From: Halomonas korlensis
GTDB taxonomy: Bacteria; Pseudomonadota; Gammaproteobacteria; Pseudomonadales; Halomonadaceae
Assembly (NCBI RefSeq): GCF_900116705.1
Contig: NZ_FPBP01000011.1
Location: forward strand, 92,851-156,850
Direction: 5' to 3'
Length of the DNA stretch: 64,000 nucleotides
Within the stretch, counting starts at the first letter, position 1. Every line of letters starts with the position of its first letter. The position numbers and the translations under genes were made by a program. Below, piece after piece: positions 8,606-17,496 of the stretch. Below the pieces are notes generated by a model. That model did not search any database. It had not been told where the DNA came from and saw only the letters and a list, made by a program, of their open reading frames with translations.

Positions 8606-9583
8606 ATGGCCAAACGCATTCAGTTCGCCCACACCGGTGGGTCCGAGGTTCTCGAACTCGTCGATGTCTCCCCGTCCGATCCCGGCCCTGGCGAGGTCCG
8701 GGTGAAGAACGAGGCGATCGGCCTGAACTTCATCGACATCTATTTCCGCACTGGCCTGTATCCCGCGCCCTCCCTGCCTTCGGGCCTGGGGACCGAGGGC
8801 GCCGGCGTGGTGGATGCGCTGGGCGAGGGCGTCACGCACCTCAAGACGGGTGACCGCGTCGCCTATGCGCAGGGCCCGCTGGGCGCCTATGCCGAGTACC
8901 ATACCCTACCCGCCGACAAGGTCGTGGTGCTGCCGGATTCCGTCGATTTCGACACGGCCGCGGCCTGCCTGCTCAAGGGCCTGACCGTGCAGTACCTGCT
9001 GCGTCAGACCTGCCCGCTGAAGGGTGGCGAGACGATTCTCTTCCACGCCGCCGCTGGTGGTGTCGGCTCGATCGCCTGCCAATGGGCACGCGAGCTGGGC
9101 GTGAAGCTGATCGGCACCGTGAGCTCGCCCGAGAAGGCGGCCCTCGCCGAGAAGAACGGCGCCTGGGCGACCATCGACTACACCCGTGAGGACGTGGCCG
9201 AGCGGGTGCGCGAGTTGACGGGCGGGGAGATGTGCGACGTGGTCTACGACTCGGTGGGCAAGGATACCTGGGAGCTGTCCCTGGACTGCCTGAAGCCACG
9301 CGCGCTGATGGTCAGCTTCGGCAATTCGTCGGGGCCGGTTGACGGCGTCAACATCGGCATTCTCAATCAGAAGGGCTCGCTCTTCGCCACTCGCCCGAGT
9401 CTCAACGGCTATGCCGATACTCGCGAGCGCCTGGAGATGATGGCCAACGACCTCTTCACCATGCTGGAGAGCGGCAAGGTGAAGATCGACATCGCCCAGC
9501 GCTACCCGCTGGAAGAGGCGGGCAAGGCCCAGGATGCCGTGCAGGCTAGAAAGACGACCGGATCGACGATCCTCTTGCCTTGA
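8606..9583 (+). CDS. qorA: NADPH:quinone oxidoreductase, zeta-crystallin type
   Basis: This is a soluble zinc-free medium-chain dehydrogenase/reductase that reduces quinones with NADPH. The 325-residue length matches E. coli Qor (327), and so do long stretches of sequence: NFIDIYFRTGLYP, LPSGLGTEGAGVV, LKGLTVQYLLR, the Rossmann segment HAAAGGVGSIACQWA near residue 150, and VSFGNSSGPV. The ATG at 8606 follows an AAGGAA ribosome binding site. The next gene, an aminotransferase, starts 17 bases after its stop and may be cotranscribed. Confidence 0.92.
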   Translation: MAKRIQFAHTGGSEVLELVDVSPSDPGPGEVRVKNEAIGLNFIDIYFRTGLYPAPSLPSGLGTEGAGVVDALGEGVTHLKTGDRVAYAQGPLGAYAEYHTLPADKVVVLPDSVDFDTAAACLLKGLTVQYLLRQTCPLKGGETILFHAAAGGVGSIACQWARELGVKLIGTVSSPEKAALAEKNGAWATIDYTREDVAERVRELTGGEMCDVVYDSVGKDTWELSLDCLKPRALMVSFGNSSGPVDGVNIGILNQKGSLFATRPSLNGYADTRERLEMMANDLFTMLESGKVKIDIAQRYPLEEAGKAQDAVQARKTTGSTILLP

Positions 9584-9600
9584 CCCCGAGGGAGTGAGCC

Positions 9601-10929
9601 ATGAGTCACGTATTCCACCGCAACCTGACGCAACGCTACCCGATGGCCGTCAAGGGGGAAGGCCCCTATCTGATCGACAGCCAGGGCAAACGCTACCTGG
9701 ATGCCAGCGGCGGCGCCGCGGTGTCCTGCCTTGGCCACAGCGATGCCGACGTTATCGAGGCCGTCCGTCATCAGATAGGTCAGGTGGCCTATGCTCATAC
9801 CTCCTTCTTCACCACCGAGCCGATGGAGGCGCTCGCCGACCATCTCATTGCGCGCGCCCCCGAGGGGCTGGAGTCGGTGTATTTCGTCTCGGGAGGATCG
9901 GAGGCGATCGAGGCTGCGTTGAAGCTTGCCCGCCAGTACTTCATCGAGATCGGCCAGCCCGAACGCAAGCATCTGATCGCCCGCCGCCAGAGCTATCACG
10001 GCAATACCCTCGGCGCCCTGGCCACGGGCGGCAATGAGTGGCGGCGACGCCAGTTCGAACCCCTGCTGATCAATGTCAGCCATGTCAGCCCCTGCTATGC
10101 CTATCGCGGCCTGCGACCGGGCGAAACCCTGGAAGGCTACGCCATTCGCCTGGCCGCCGAGCTCGAGGAGGAAATCCAGCGTCTGGGCCCGGAGAACGTG
10201 ATGGCCTTCGTGGCCGAGCCGGTGGTCGGGGCGACCCTGGGCGCGGTGACGGCGGTTCCGGATTATTTCACTCGAGTGCGCGAGATCTGCGATCGTCACG
10301 GCATCCTGATGATCCTCGATGAGGTGATGTGTGGCATGGGGCGCACCGGCACGCTCTTCGCCGCCGAGCAGGAAGGCGTGACGGCTGACCTGATCACCGT
10401 TGCCAAGGGGCTCGGTGCCGGTTATCAGCCGATCGGCGCCACCCTGGTCAGCCGTCGGATCCATGAGGCCATTGCCAATGGTTCGGGGTTCTTCCAGCAC
10501 GGCCATACCTATATCGGTCATGCGACGGCCTGCGCGGCGGCGCTGGCCGTGCAGCATGCCATCGAGGATCGCCATCTCCTGCCCCAGGTGACGCGCCTGG
10601 GCGAGAGCCTGCATGAGCGCCTGGTCGAGCGCTTCGGTTCACACCCGCATATCGGCGACATTCGCGGGCGGGGGATGTTTCGGGGTATCGAACTGGTCGA
10701 GGATCGCGACAGTAAGCAGCCCTTCGATCCCGAACTCAAGCTTCATGCGAGGATCAAGAAAGCCGCCATGGGGCATGGGCTGATGTGTTATCCCATGGGA
10801 GGCACACTCGATGGTCGGTCCGGTGATCATATCCTGCTGGCGCCCCCCTTCATCCTCGAAGAGCCTCATCTGGACGAGCTCACCGACAAGCTCGACCACG
10901 CCATACGCGATGCGCTGGGAAGCTTGTGA
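9601..10929 (+). CDS. Class III pyridoxal-phosphate aminotransferase, substrate unknown
   Basis: A 442-residue omega-type aminotransferase. It has the family features SGGSEAIEAALKLAR near residue 99, YHGNTLGALA, AFVAEPVVG, LILDEVMCGMGRTG-type residues, and the PLP lysine at residue 269 in TVAKGLGAGYQPIGA. It is close in pattern to GabT and to DoeD-type or beta-alanine aminotransferases, but sequence alone does not show the amino donor. The ATG at 9601 has a GAGGGAG binding site. The transporter gene starts three bases after the stop, so the pair probably handles the same amino compound. No ectoine-degradation genes (doeA, doeB) lie nearby, which argues against a firm DoeD call. Confidence 0.85.
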   Translation: MSHVFHRNLTQRYPMAVKGEGPYLIDSQGKRYLDASGGAAVSCLGHSDADVIEAVRHQIGQVAYAHTSFFTTEPMEALADHLIARAPEGLESVYFVSGGSEAIEAALKLARQYFIEIGQPERKHLIARRQSYHGNTLGALATGGNEWRRRQFEPLLINVSHVSPCYAYRGLRPGETLEGYAIRLAAELEEEIQRLGPENVMAFVAEPVVGATLGAVTAVPDYFTRVREICDRHGILMILDEVMCGMGRTGTLFAAEQEGVTADLITVAKGLGAGYQPIGATLVSRRIHEAIANGSGFFQHGHTYIGHATACAAALAVQHAIEDRHLLPQVTRLGESLHERLVERFGSHPHIGDIRGRGMFRGIELVEDRDSKQPFDPELKLHARIKKAAMGHGLMCYPMGGTLDGRSGDHILLAPPFILEEPHLDELTDKLDHAIRDALGSL

Positions 10930-10932
10930 AGC

Positions 10933-12849
10933 ATGTCGGATAGCTGGCCGTTTCTGTCGGCAAGTACGCTGGTCTTCATTCTTCTTGGTCTGACACTGGC
11001 CGCCTTCGCCTGGGGACGTTTCCGCTTCGATCTGGTGGCCCTGGCTGCGCTGCTGGGGTCGGTCATGCTGGGCCTGGTCCCGAGTGACGAGGCGTTCCTG
11101 GGGTTTGGCCACCCGGCGGTGATCACGGTGGCTGCGGTGCTGGTATTGAGTCGCGGTTTCGAGCGCTCAGGAGTCGTCGACATGATCGCCGTGCAGGTGC
11201 TCAAGGCAGGCGATCGGCTCCTGCTGCAGCTGCTGGTGCTTACCGGCACCGTGGCGGTGCTGTCGGGGATCATGAACAACGTCGGCGCCCTGGCACTGAT
11301 ACTACCCGTGGCGATGCGAATGGCCAGGGAGCACGACGTTTCGCCTTCTCTGCTGCTGATGCCGCTGGCCTTCGGGTCGCTGCTCGGGGGCTTGACCACG
11401 CTGATTGGCACCCCGCCAAACATCATCATCTCCACCTATCGTGAATCGGTCACCGGCGAGACGTTCGAGATGTTCTCCTTCACGCCGGTGGGGGCGGCAG
11501 TCGCCGGGATCGGCCTGGCCTTTATCGTGCTGCTTGGGTGGCGGTTGACCCCGCAGCGTGCCGGCAAGGCTTCCCGGGAGGAAATGTTCGATACGGCGAA
11601 TTATCTCTTCGAAGTGGAAGTCGGCAAGGAGGCCAAGGCGGTAGGCTGGACCCTGCCTGACCTGCATGCCGAGCTGGAGGAAACCATTCCGGTGCTGGCC
11701 GTGGTGCGCGACGGTCGGCAACGTGCGGGACATGCCTTTTACGGCAGCCTACGCGAGGGCGATGTGTTGTTGGTGGAAGCCGGCCCCGAGGAGATGAAGC
11801 AGCTCGAGAACAAGGCAGGACTCCTGCTCAGTGCAAAATCGGATGAGGATGCCGAGGCGAGCGACGCCAAGGTGGACCACGCCGAGGTACCCACTGAGAG
11901 CGACACGCGCGCTCGGGCGTCAAACGAACAGGGCCAGACGCGAGAGGATGAAAAGCCCACGCAGGGGCTACGTAACAAGGTTGTCGATGCCGAGGAGCTG
12001 CAGCTGATCGAAGGCGTGGTGCGCAACGACTCCATGATGATCAACCGGACCGTCAGCCAGTTGCGTCTTCACAACCAGTTCGGCCTGCACTTGGTGGCGG
12101 TGGCGCGCGATGGTGGACGTCTCAAGCAGCGTCTCCACGATATTCGCTTTCGTGCCGGCGATGTGCTGTTACTGCAGGGCGGGGTCAGTGACATTACCGA
12201 GAGCTTGGCCACCCTGGGCTGCTTGCCGCTGGCCAATCGCAACCTGAACCTTGGCCACCCGCGTCTGTTGATCGTCTCGATCGCCATCTTTGCCGCCGCG
12301 ATCTTGATCATGCTGTTCGACCTGTTGCCGGCCGCGGTAGCGCTTGCTACGGCGGCCCTAGTGTCGCTGTTGGTGGGCGTGCTGCCGCTGCGCGAGGGCT
12401 ATCAGGCCATCGACGGGCCGGTGATCGTGCTGCTGGGGGCGATGATTCCGGTCGGCCAGGCGCTCGAAACCAGCGGTGGGGCGGCGCTTATCGCCGATGC
12501 GATGCTGGCATTGGGCAGCGGCTGGCCGGTGATAATGACGCTGGTCGGGCTCTTTATGCTTTCAATGCTGCTTTCCAATGTGATCAATAATGCCGCGGCG
12601 GCGTTGTTGATGGCGCCCATCGCCGCCAGCCTGGCCAACGGGTTTGATGCCTCACCGGACCCCTTCCTGATGGCCGTCGCCGTCAGTGCCTCCTGCGCCT
12701 TCCTCACACCCATCGGACATCAGTCCAATACGCTGGTGATGGGCCCGGGCGGCTACCGCTTCGGGGACTACTGGAAGCTCGGCCTGCCGCTGTCGTTGGT
12801 AGTGATGGTCGTGGCCATCCCGATGATTCTGCTGGTCTGGCCGCTGTAA
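10933..12849 (+). CDS. SLC13/DASS-type permease with two TrkA-C (RCK-C) domains
   Basis: A 638-residue membrane protein. Two hydrophobic transport halves (about residues 1-205 and 430-638) flank a cytoplasmic region. That region carries two TrkA-C-like domains (about residues 217-300 and 345-425). They are joined by a strongly acidic, low-complexity linker (about residues 300-346, rich in D, E, T and S). The transport motifs GTPPNIIIS (after GGLTTLI) and SNVINNAAAALLM are typical of the SLC13/CitT group, whose members carry dicarboxylates, sulfate or related anions; the substrate cannot be told. It starts three bases after the aminotransferase stop and ends ahead of a strong terminator. Confidence 0.88.
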   Translation: MSDSWPFLSASTLVFILLGLTLAAFAWGRFRFDLVALAALLGSVMLGLVPSDEAFLGFGHPAVITVAAVLVLSRGFERSGVVDMIAVQVLKAGDRLLLQLLVLTGTVAVLSGIMNNVGALALILPVAMRMAREHDVSPSLLLMPLAFGSLLGGLTTLIGTPPNIIISTYRESVTGETFEMFSFTPVGAAVAGIGLAFIVLLGWRLTPQRAGKASREEMFDTANYLFEVEVGKEAKAVGWTLPDLHAELEETIPVLAVVRDGRQRAGHAFYGSLREGDVLLVEAGPEEMKQLENKAGLLLSAKSDEDAEASDAKVDHAEVPTESDTRARASNEQGQTREDEKPTQGLRNKVVDAEELQLIEGVVRNDSMMINRTVSQLRLHNQFGLHLVAVARDGGRLKQRLHDIRFRAGDVLLLQGGVSDITESLATLGCLPLANRNLNLGHPRLLIVSIAIFAAAILIMLFDLLPAAVALATAALVSLLVGVLPLREGYQAIDGPVIVLLGAMIPVGQALETSGGAALIADAMLALGSGWPVIMTLVGLFMLSMLLSNVINNAAAALLMAPIAASLANGFDASPDPFLMAVAVSASCAFLTPIGHQSNTLVMGPGGYRFGDYWKLGLPLSLVVMVVAIPMILLVWPL

Positions 12850-12888
12850 GGTCGCGCCTTGATCGGGGTCCTTGAAAGGGTAGATACC

Positions 12889-12917
12889 AAAGCGCCCAGG
12901 CAGTGCCTGGGCGCTTT
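12889..12917. terminator. Strong hairpin between convergent genes
   Basis: A 29-base near-perfect inverted repeat (AAAGCGCCCAGGCA and its complement around a G) lies between the stops of the SLC13 permease and fadE. Its A- and T-rich edges suit a terminator working in both directions. Confidence 0.8.
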
Positions 12918-12947
12918 GGGATGATGGACGTTAACAGGCGGCCGGGG

Positions 12948-15395
12948 TCATGCTGCATTGTGACGCAGGATGTTGGCCTTGTCGGTGGCGAACGCGTCGT
13001 AGTCGAAGTCATCGACGCTGAGCAGTTCCAGTACCTCGGCCTCGCGCTCGCGCATGAAGACGGCGTCTTCCTCGCTGATCAGGCCCTTGGCCAGCGCGGC
13101 TTCCACACGCTGCTCCGGGTGCAGGGCCTGCGCCGGTATTTCACCCTTGGCGTGGGCCTTGTTGACGGTGCGGTAGAGGGCCTCGGCGCGCTCCTGAGTG
13201 GCGAGCAGGGCATTGTAGTGCGCCAGCGGATTGTCGCGTGAGCCGTCGTTTTGCTGCCATGTCACATCCAGCAGGTAGCGACGCAGGGCGGTATCCCGCG
13301 ACACGGCCTGGGCAATTTCGCGGGCCAGATCATCGTGAGGACGCTTCCAGCGCCGGCCAGTGGGCATCACCAGGACCCGCAGCAGCCGGCCCAGGGCTCG
13401 GTTGGGCAGGTTGTCGAAGACTTCATCGAAGGCCTGTTCGGCGCGCTCAAGCAGGTAGGTGCAGCCGTAGTGCAACAGGGCTGCCTCGCCTTCGACCTGA
13501 TCGCCTTCCTGCCAGCCCTTGAGGGTCATCGACACCAGATAAAGATTGGAGAGCACATCGCCCAGGCGCGCCGAGAGCATCTCGCGCTGCTTGAGGGAGG
13601 AGCCGAGGCTCGCCATGGCGGCGTCGGCGCAGAGGCCGAAACCGGCAGAGAGCCTGGCGACGTCCCGGGCGTAGGGCGCGGCGACGGTGTCAAAGGGCGT
13701 GCTCGGCCTGCCCAGGCCCAGCCCCTGGGTGAGGGCGCGAGCGGCATTACCGAAGACCAGACCGGCATGGGCGAAGAAGGCGTGATCGAAGGACTCGAGG
13801 TTGTCGGCGTCCTTGGCGGCCAGTTCCTCGAGCACGTAGGGATGGCAGCGAATGGCGCCCTGGCCGAAGATCATCAGGTTGCGAGTCATGATGTTGGCAC
13901 CTTCCACGGTGATCGCCACCGGATTGGCGCTGTAGCCGATGCCCAGGTAGTTGCGCGGCCCCAGGGTGACGGCCTTGCCGCCGTGGATATCCATGGCATC
14001 GCTCAGGATCAACCGCTGGAACTCGGTGAGCTGGCTCTTGAGAATCGCCGAGGGCACCGCCGGCTTCTCGCCGTGATCAATGGTGTTGGCGGTTTGATAG
14101 ACCGCGGAGCGGGCAATGTACGCCAGGGCGCTCATGCGCGCCAGGGGCTCCTGAATGCCCTCCATTTCCGCCACCGGCACGTTGAACTGACGACGGATGC
14201 GTGCGAAGCCGCCGCTCCAGCCGACGGCGTAGCGAGCGGTGCCGGTGGCGCCGGAGGGCAGGGTGATGCAGCGGCCGATGGAGAGGCATTCGACCAGCAT
14301 GCGCCAGCCCTGACCGATCATCTCGTTGCCGCCGATGATGGTGGAAAGCGGCACGAAGAGGTCGTGGCCCTTGATCGGCCCGTTGAGGAAGGGGCTGCCA
14401 ATGGGGTGATGTCGACGCCCGATTTCCATGCCCTGGGTGTCGCGGGGTATCAGCGCCAGCGTGATGCCGCGATCTTCCTCGTCGCCGAGCAGGTGCTCGG
14501 GGTCGAAGAGACGGAAGGCCAGGCCGATCACGGTGGCGATGGGGGCCAGGGTGATCCAGCGCTTCTCGAAATTCAGCCTCAGGCCCAGCACTTCCTCGCC
14601 GTCGATCATCTGCCGGCAGACCACGCCGGTATCGGGCAGCGAGGTGGCATCACTGCCGGCGCGCGGGCCGGTGAGGCCGAAGCAGGGAATCTCGCGACCA
14701 TCGGCCAGGCGCGGCAGGTAGTGGTCCTTCTGCGCTTGCGTGCCGTACTTGAGCAGCAACTCACCCGGCCCAAGTGAGTTGGGCACGCCGACGGTGACCA
14801 TCAATGTCTCGCTGACCGAGAGCTTCTGCAGCACCAGCGACTGGGCCTTGGCGGAAAAGCCCAGGCCGCCATACTGCTTGGGAATGATCATGCCGAAGAA
14901 GCCTTCCCGCTTCAGGTAATCCCACAGCTCCTGGGGCAGGTCCGCCCGCTCCTTGGCGATCTCCCAGGTATTGCACATGCCGGCGGCGACGCTGCACTGC
15001 GTGTCGAGGAAGGCCTGTTCTTCTTGCGAGAGCCCTGTGTCCTCGACGCCCAGCAGGCGGTCCCATCTCGGGCGCCCGGAGAATAGCTCGCCGTCCCAGG
15101 CAACGGTGCCGGCCTCGAGGGCCGTGCGTTCGGTATCCGATACCCTCGGGGCGACCTTCTTGAAAACGGCGAACAGCCGTGGCGACAGCCAGCGGATGCG
15201 CAACGCCGGCAGGCCGACGGCGGCGATACCGGCGGCACCGAGCAGCAGCCAGATGCTAGTCACTGTGGCGCCAGTGATCAGACCGATCAGGCCGAGAACG
15301 GCCAATACGCCGAGAGCAGGCAGGGCGCCGGCCTCGCGCCGCATGACTTCCAGCAGGCCGGCCACCGCGAGCAGGAGCAGGATCAAGGTGAGCAT
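12948..15395 (-). CDS. fadE: Acyl-CoA dehydrogenase of fatty acid beta-oxidation
   Basis: FadE carries out the first oxidation of acyl-CoA to trans-2-enoyl-CoA. At 815 residues the protein matches the long FadE class. An N-terminal hydrophobic stretch (MLTLILLLLAVAGLL and a second near residue 35) tethers it to the membrane. It is followed by the acyl-CoA dehydrogenase core (FGLTGPRAGSDATSLPDTG near residue 240, GFFGMIIPKQYGGLGFSA) and a FadE-specific C-terminal region. The ATG at 15395 has a GGAGAT binding site; an in-frame ATG at 15464 would add 23 residues without membrane character. A PsrA-like operator lies about 50 bases upstream of this start. Confidence 0.92.
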   Translation of the reverse strand: MLTLILLLLAVAGLLEVMRREAGALPALGVLAVLGLIGLITGATVTSIWLLLGAAGIAAVGLPALRIRWLSPRLFAVFKKVAPRVSDTERTALEAGTVAWDGELFSGRPRWDRLLGVEDTGLSQEEQAFLDTQCSVAAGMCNTWEIAKERADLPQELWDYLKREGFFGMIIPKQYGGLGFSAKAQSLVLQKLSVSETLMVTVGVPNSLGPGELLLKYGTQAQKDHYLPRLADGREIPCFGLTGPRAGSDATSLPDTGVVCRQMIDGEEVLGLRLNFEKRWITLAPIATVIGLAFRLFDPEHLLGDEEDRGITLALIPRDTQGMEIGRRHHPIGSPFLNGPIKGHDLFVPLSTIIGGNEMIGQGWRMLVECLSIGRCITLPSGATGTARYAVGWSGGFARIRRQFNVPVAEMEGIQEPLARMSALAYIARSAVYQTANTIDHGEKPAVPSAILKSQLTEFQRLILSDAMDIHGGKAVTLGPRNYLGIGYSANPVAITVEGANIMTRNLMIFGQGAIRCHPYVLEELAAKDADNLESFDHAFFAHAGLVFGNAARALTQGLGLGRPSTPFDTVAAPYARDVARLSAGFGLCADAAMASLGSSLKQREMLSARLGDVLSNLYLVSMTLKGWQEGDQVEGEAALLHYGCTYLLERAEQAFDEVFDNLPNRALGRLLRVLVMPTGRRWKRPHDDLAREIAQAVSRDTALRRYLLDVTWQQNDGSRDNPLAHYNALLATQERAEALYRTVNKAHAKGEIPAQALHPEQRVEAALAKGLISEEDAVFMREREAEVLELLSVDDFDYDAFATDKANILRHNAA

Positions 15396-15441
15396 GGAAG
15401 ATCTCCATCGTGATGTGGGCAATGGTTTCGGGCAATGATTT

Positions 15442-15455
15442 CGAACAGTTGTTTG
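15442..15455. promoter_or_regulatory. Candidate PsrA-type fatty-acid operator upstream of fadE
   Basis: The 14 bases CGAACAGTTGTTTG match, with one mismatch in one arm, the pattern (G/C)AAAC-N2-4-GTTT(G/C) known for the TetR-family regulator PsrA, which represses beta-oxidation genes in pseudomonads. The position, about 50 bases before the fadE start, suits a repressor site. The regulator gene itself is not in the window. Confidence 0.4.
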
Positions 15456-15594
15456 AATTCTCACAGACTAGCCCATTGTTCTGCAACTGACCATGCCCGA
15501 AATCGTTGCCGTCTCAACGCAAACGCCCCACATCGGCTGTCAGCCGACGCGGGCGTGTTGGATGGGTTGCGCCGGAGGCGGCGGAACTCGGCGC

Positions 15595-17322
15595 TCAGGC
15601 CAGGCGGCGTTGTGGGGCCTGTCTCGCCGGCGCGCCATTGGCGACATGGTAGGGCGCCGTGCTGCGGGGCAGTGGCTCACGGCCGCGTATCCGGTCGGCG
15701 ATCTTCTCGGCCAGCATGATGGTCGGCGCATTGAGATTGCCGGTAGGAATGACGGGAAAAAGCGAAGCATCGACCACGCGCAAGCCTTCCAGGCCGTGGA
15801 CGCGGCCTTCGCCATCGACCACCGCGTCGTTACCCTCGCCCATGCGACAGCTGCCGCAGGGGTGGTAGGCGGTCTCGGCGTGTTCGCGCACGAAGGCGTC
15901 GAGCTCGGCATCGCTCTGGACGTTCTGCCCCGGCGAGACCTCGCGACCTCGATAGGCATCGAAGGCGGGCTGGGCGATGATCTCGCGGGTCAGGCGAATA
16001 GCGTCGCGGAACTCCTGCCAATCCTTCTCTTTCGCCATGTAGTTGAACAGGATGCTCGGGGCGGCCTGGGGATCGCGGGAGGTCAGGCGGATGCGGCCGC
16101 GGCTCTCGGAGCGCATCGAGCCGACGTGGGCCTGGAAGCCGTGGGCCTGCACCGCGCTCTTGCCGTTGTAGCTGATGGCGATGGGCAGGAAATGGTACTG
16201 CAGATTGGGCCAGGCCTCCTCGTCACGGCTGCGAATGAAGCCGGCCGCCTCGAACTGGTTGCTGGCGCCGACACCTTTGCCGAGCAGCAGCCACTCGGCG
16301 CCAATCTTCGGCTGGTTGACCCACTTCAGCGCCGGGTAGAGCGAGATCGGCTGCGTGCACTCGTACTGGATATACATCTCCAGGTGATCCTGGAGGTTCT
16401 CGCCGACCCCGGGCAGCTCGTGGACCACGGGGATGTCCAGCGCGGCGAGGTGCTCGGGATTGCCGACGCCCGAGCGCTGCAGGATCTGCGGCGAGGCGAT
16501 GGCGCCGCCACATAGCAGCACTTCACAGCGGGCGCGAACCTGTCGCGGCTGGCCCTTGAGATTGCCCTTGAGATTGCCCCTGAGATTGTCCTTAATAAAG
16601 TAGCGCACCCCCACGGCGCGCTTGCCCGAGAATTCGATCACGTCGGTGGTGGCGTGGGTTTCGATGGTCAGGTTGGGGCGGCCCTTGGCCTGGTCGAGAT
16701 AGCCGCGGGCGGTGGAGGCGCGCCGGCCATGCGGCGTGACGAAGCGGTCCATGGGCCCGAAGCCTTCCTGCTGATAGCCGTTGACGTCCTCGGTCTCCGG
16801 GTAGCCGGCCTGCTTGCCCGCCTCGATGAAGGTGCGATAGAGCGGATTGTTGCCTTCCTTGGGCGTCGTGACGCTCACCGGACCGTCGCCGCCGTGGTAA
16901 GTGTTCGGGCCGATATCACGGCTCTCGGACTTCCTGAAGTAGGGCAGGCAGTCGGCATAGCTCCAGTCTTCGAGCCCCGGGCGACGGGCCCAGTGGTCGT
17001 AGTCCAGGGCGTTGCCACGGATATAGCACATGCCGTTGATCAGCGAGGAGCCGCCGAGTCCCTTGCCGCGCCCGCATTCCATGCGGCGGCCGTTCATGTG
17101 CGGTTCGGGGTCGGTCTCGAAGGCCCAGTTGTAGCGCTTGCCCTGCAGCGGAAAGGCCAGCGCCGCGGGCATCTGGGTGCGGAAGTCGAAGCGATGGTCG
17201 CGACCACCGGCCTCGAGCAGCAGCACCTCGACCTTTGGGTCCTCGGTCAAGCGGGTGGCCAGCACGTTGCCCGCCGAACCGGCGCCGATAATGATGTAGT
17301 CGTATTCGCGGATCTGGGACAT
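15595..17322 (-). CDS. betA: Choline dehydrogenase
   Basis: BetA oxidises choline to betaine aldehyde, and then partly to glycine betaine, at the membrane. It is a 575-residue GMC-family flavoprotein with the FAD motif [16 protein letters not shown] at residues 10-25, [36 protein letters not shown], and the C-terminal catalytic region HPCGSCRMG. One unusual feature is a run of GNLKG-type repeats near residue 250, coded by three 12-bp units. It is the last gene of a betI-betB-betA set on the minus strand, 174 bases after betB. Its product supplies the osmoprotectant that halophiles accumulate. Confidence 0.93.
   Translation of the reverse strand: MSQIREYDYIIIGAGSAGNVLATRLTEDPKVEVLLLEAGGRDHRFDFRTQMPAALAFPLQGKRYNWAFETDPEPHMNGRRMECGRGKGLGGSSLINGMCYIRGNALDYDHWARRPGLEDWSYADCLPYFRKSESRDIGPNTYHGGDGPVSVTTPKEGNNPLYRTFIEAGKQAGYPETEDVNGYQQEGFGPMDRFVTPHGRRASTARGYLDQAKGRPNLTIETHATTDVIEFSGKRAVGVRYFIKDNLRGNLKGNLKGQPRQVRARCEVLLCGGAIASPQILQRSGVGNPEHLAALDIPVVHELPGVGENLQDHLEMYIQYECTQPISLYPALKWVNQPKIGAEWLLLGKGVGASNQFEAAGFIRSRDEEAWPNLQYHFLPIAISYNGKSAVQAHGFQAHVGSMRSESRGRIRLTSRDPQAAPSILFNYMAKEKDWQEFRDAIRLTREIIAQPAFDAYRGREVSPGQNVQSDAELDAFVREHAETAYHPCGSCRMGEGNDAVVDGEGRVHGLEGLRVVDASLFPVIPTGNLNAPTIMLAEKIADRIRGREPLPRSTAPYHVANGAPARQAPQRRLA
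16553..16588. repeat. Three tandem 12-bp units inside betA
   Basis: The units CCCTTGAGATTG, CCCTTGAGATTG and CCCCTGAGATTG follow each other without gaps; two are identical and the third differs by one base. In the betA frame they code for repeats of G-N-L-K/R. The unit length is a multiple of three, so copy-number change would alter loop length but not the frame. Confidence 0.9.
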
Positions 17323-17496
17323 GGGGATCTTCCAAGGCGAAAACTGAAGCGGGGCTATTCCGTGGGCAGGTCCTCGCGAGGGCGCTGTGAACCCATCCCT
17401 GGGCGCTACATTCGCCTTCCCTGGCGAATGACCCTCGCTTTGACCTGCTCCCGGCGCCCCTAGGCGAGGCCTGGGGTAGCTAGGTCTGGATGGGTT

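Noticed and set aside
9601..10929. Naming the aminotransferase doeD of ectoine degradation
   Set aside because: No doeA, doeB or doeC gene is nearby, and the transporter partner suggests a different substrate.
13251..14777. 508-codon open frame opposite fadE
   Set aside because: It is a high-GC shadow with no ribosome site and no recognisable motifs, whereas fadE on the other strand is intact with conserved residues.
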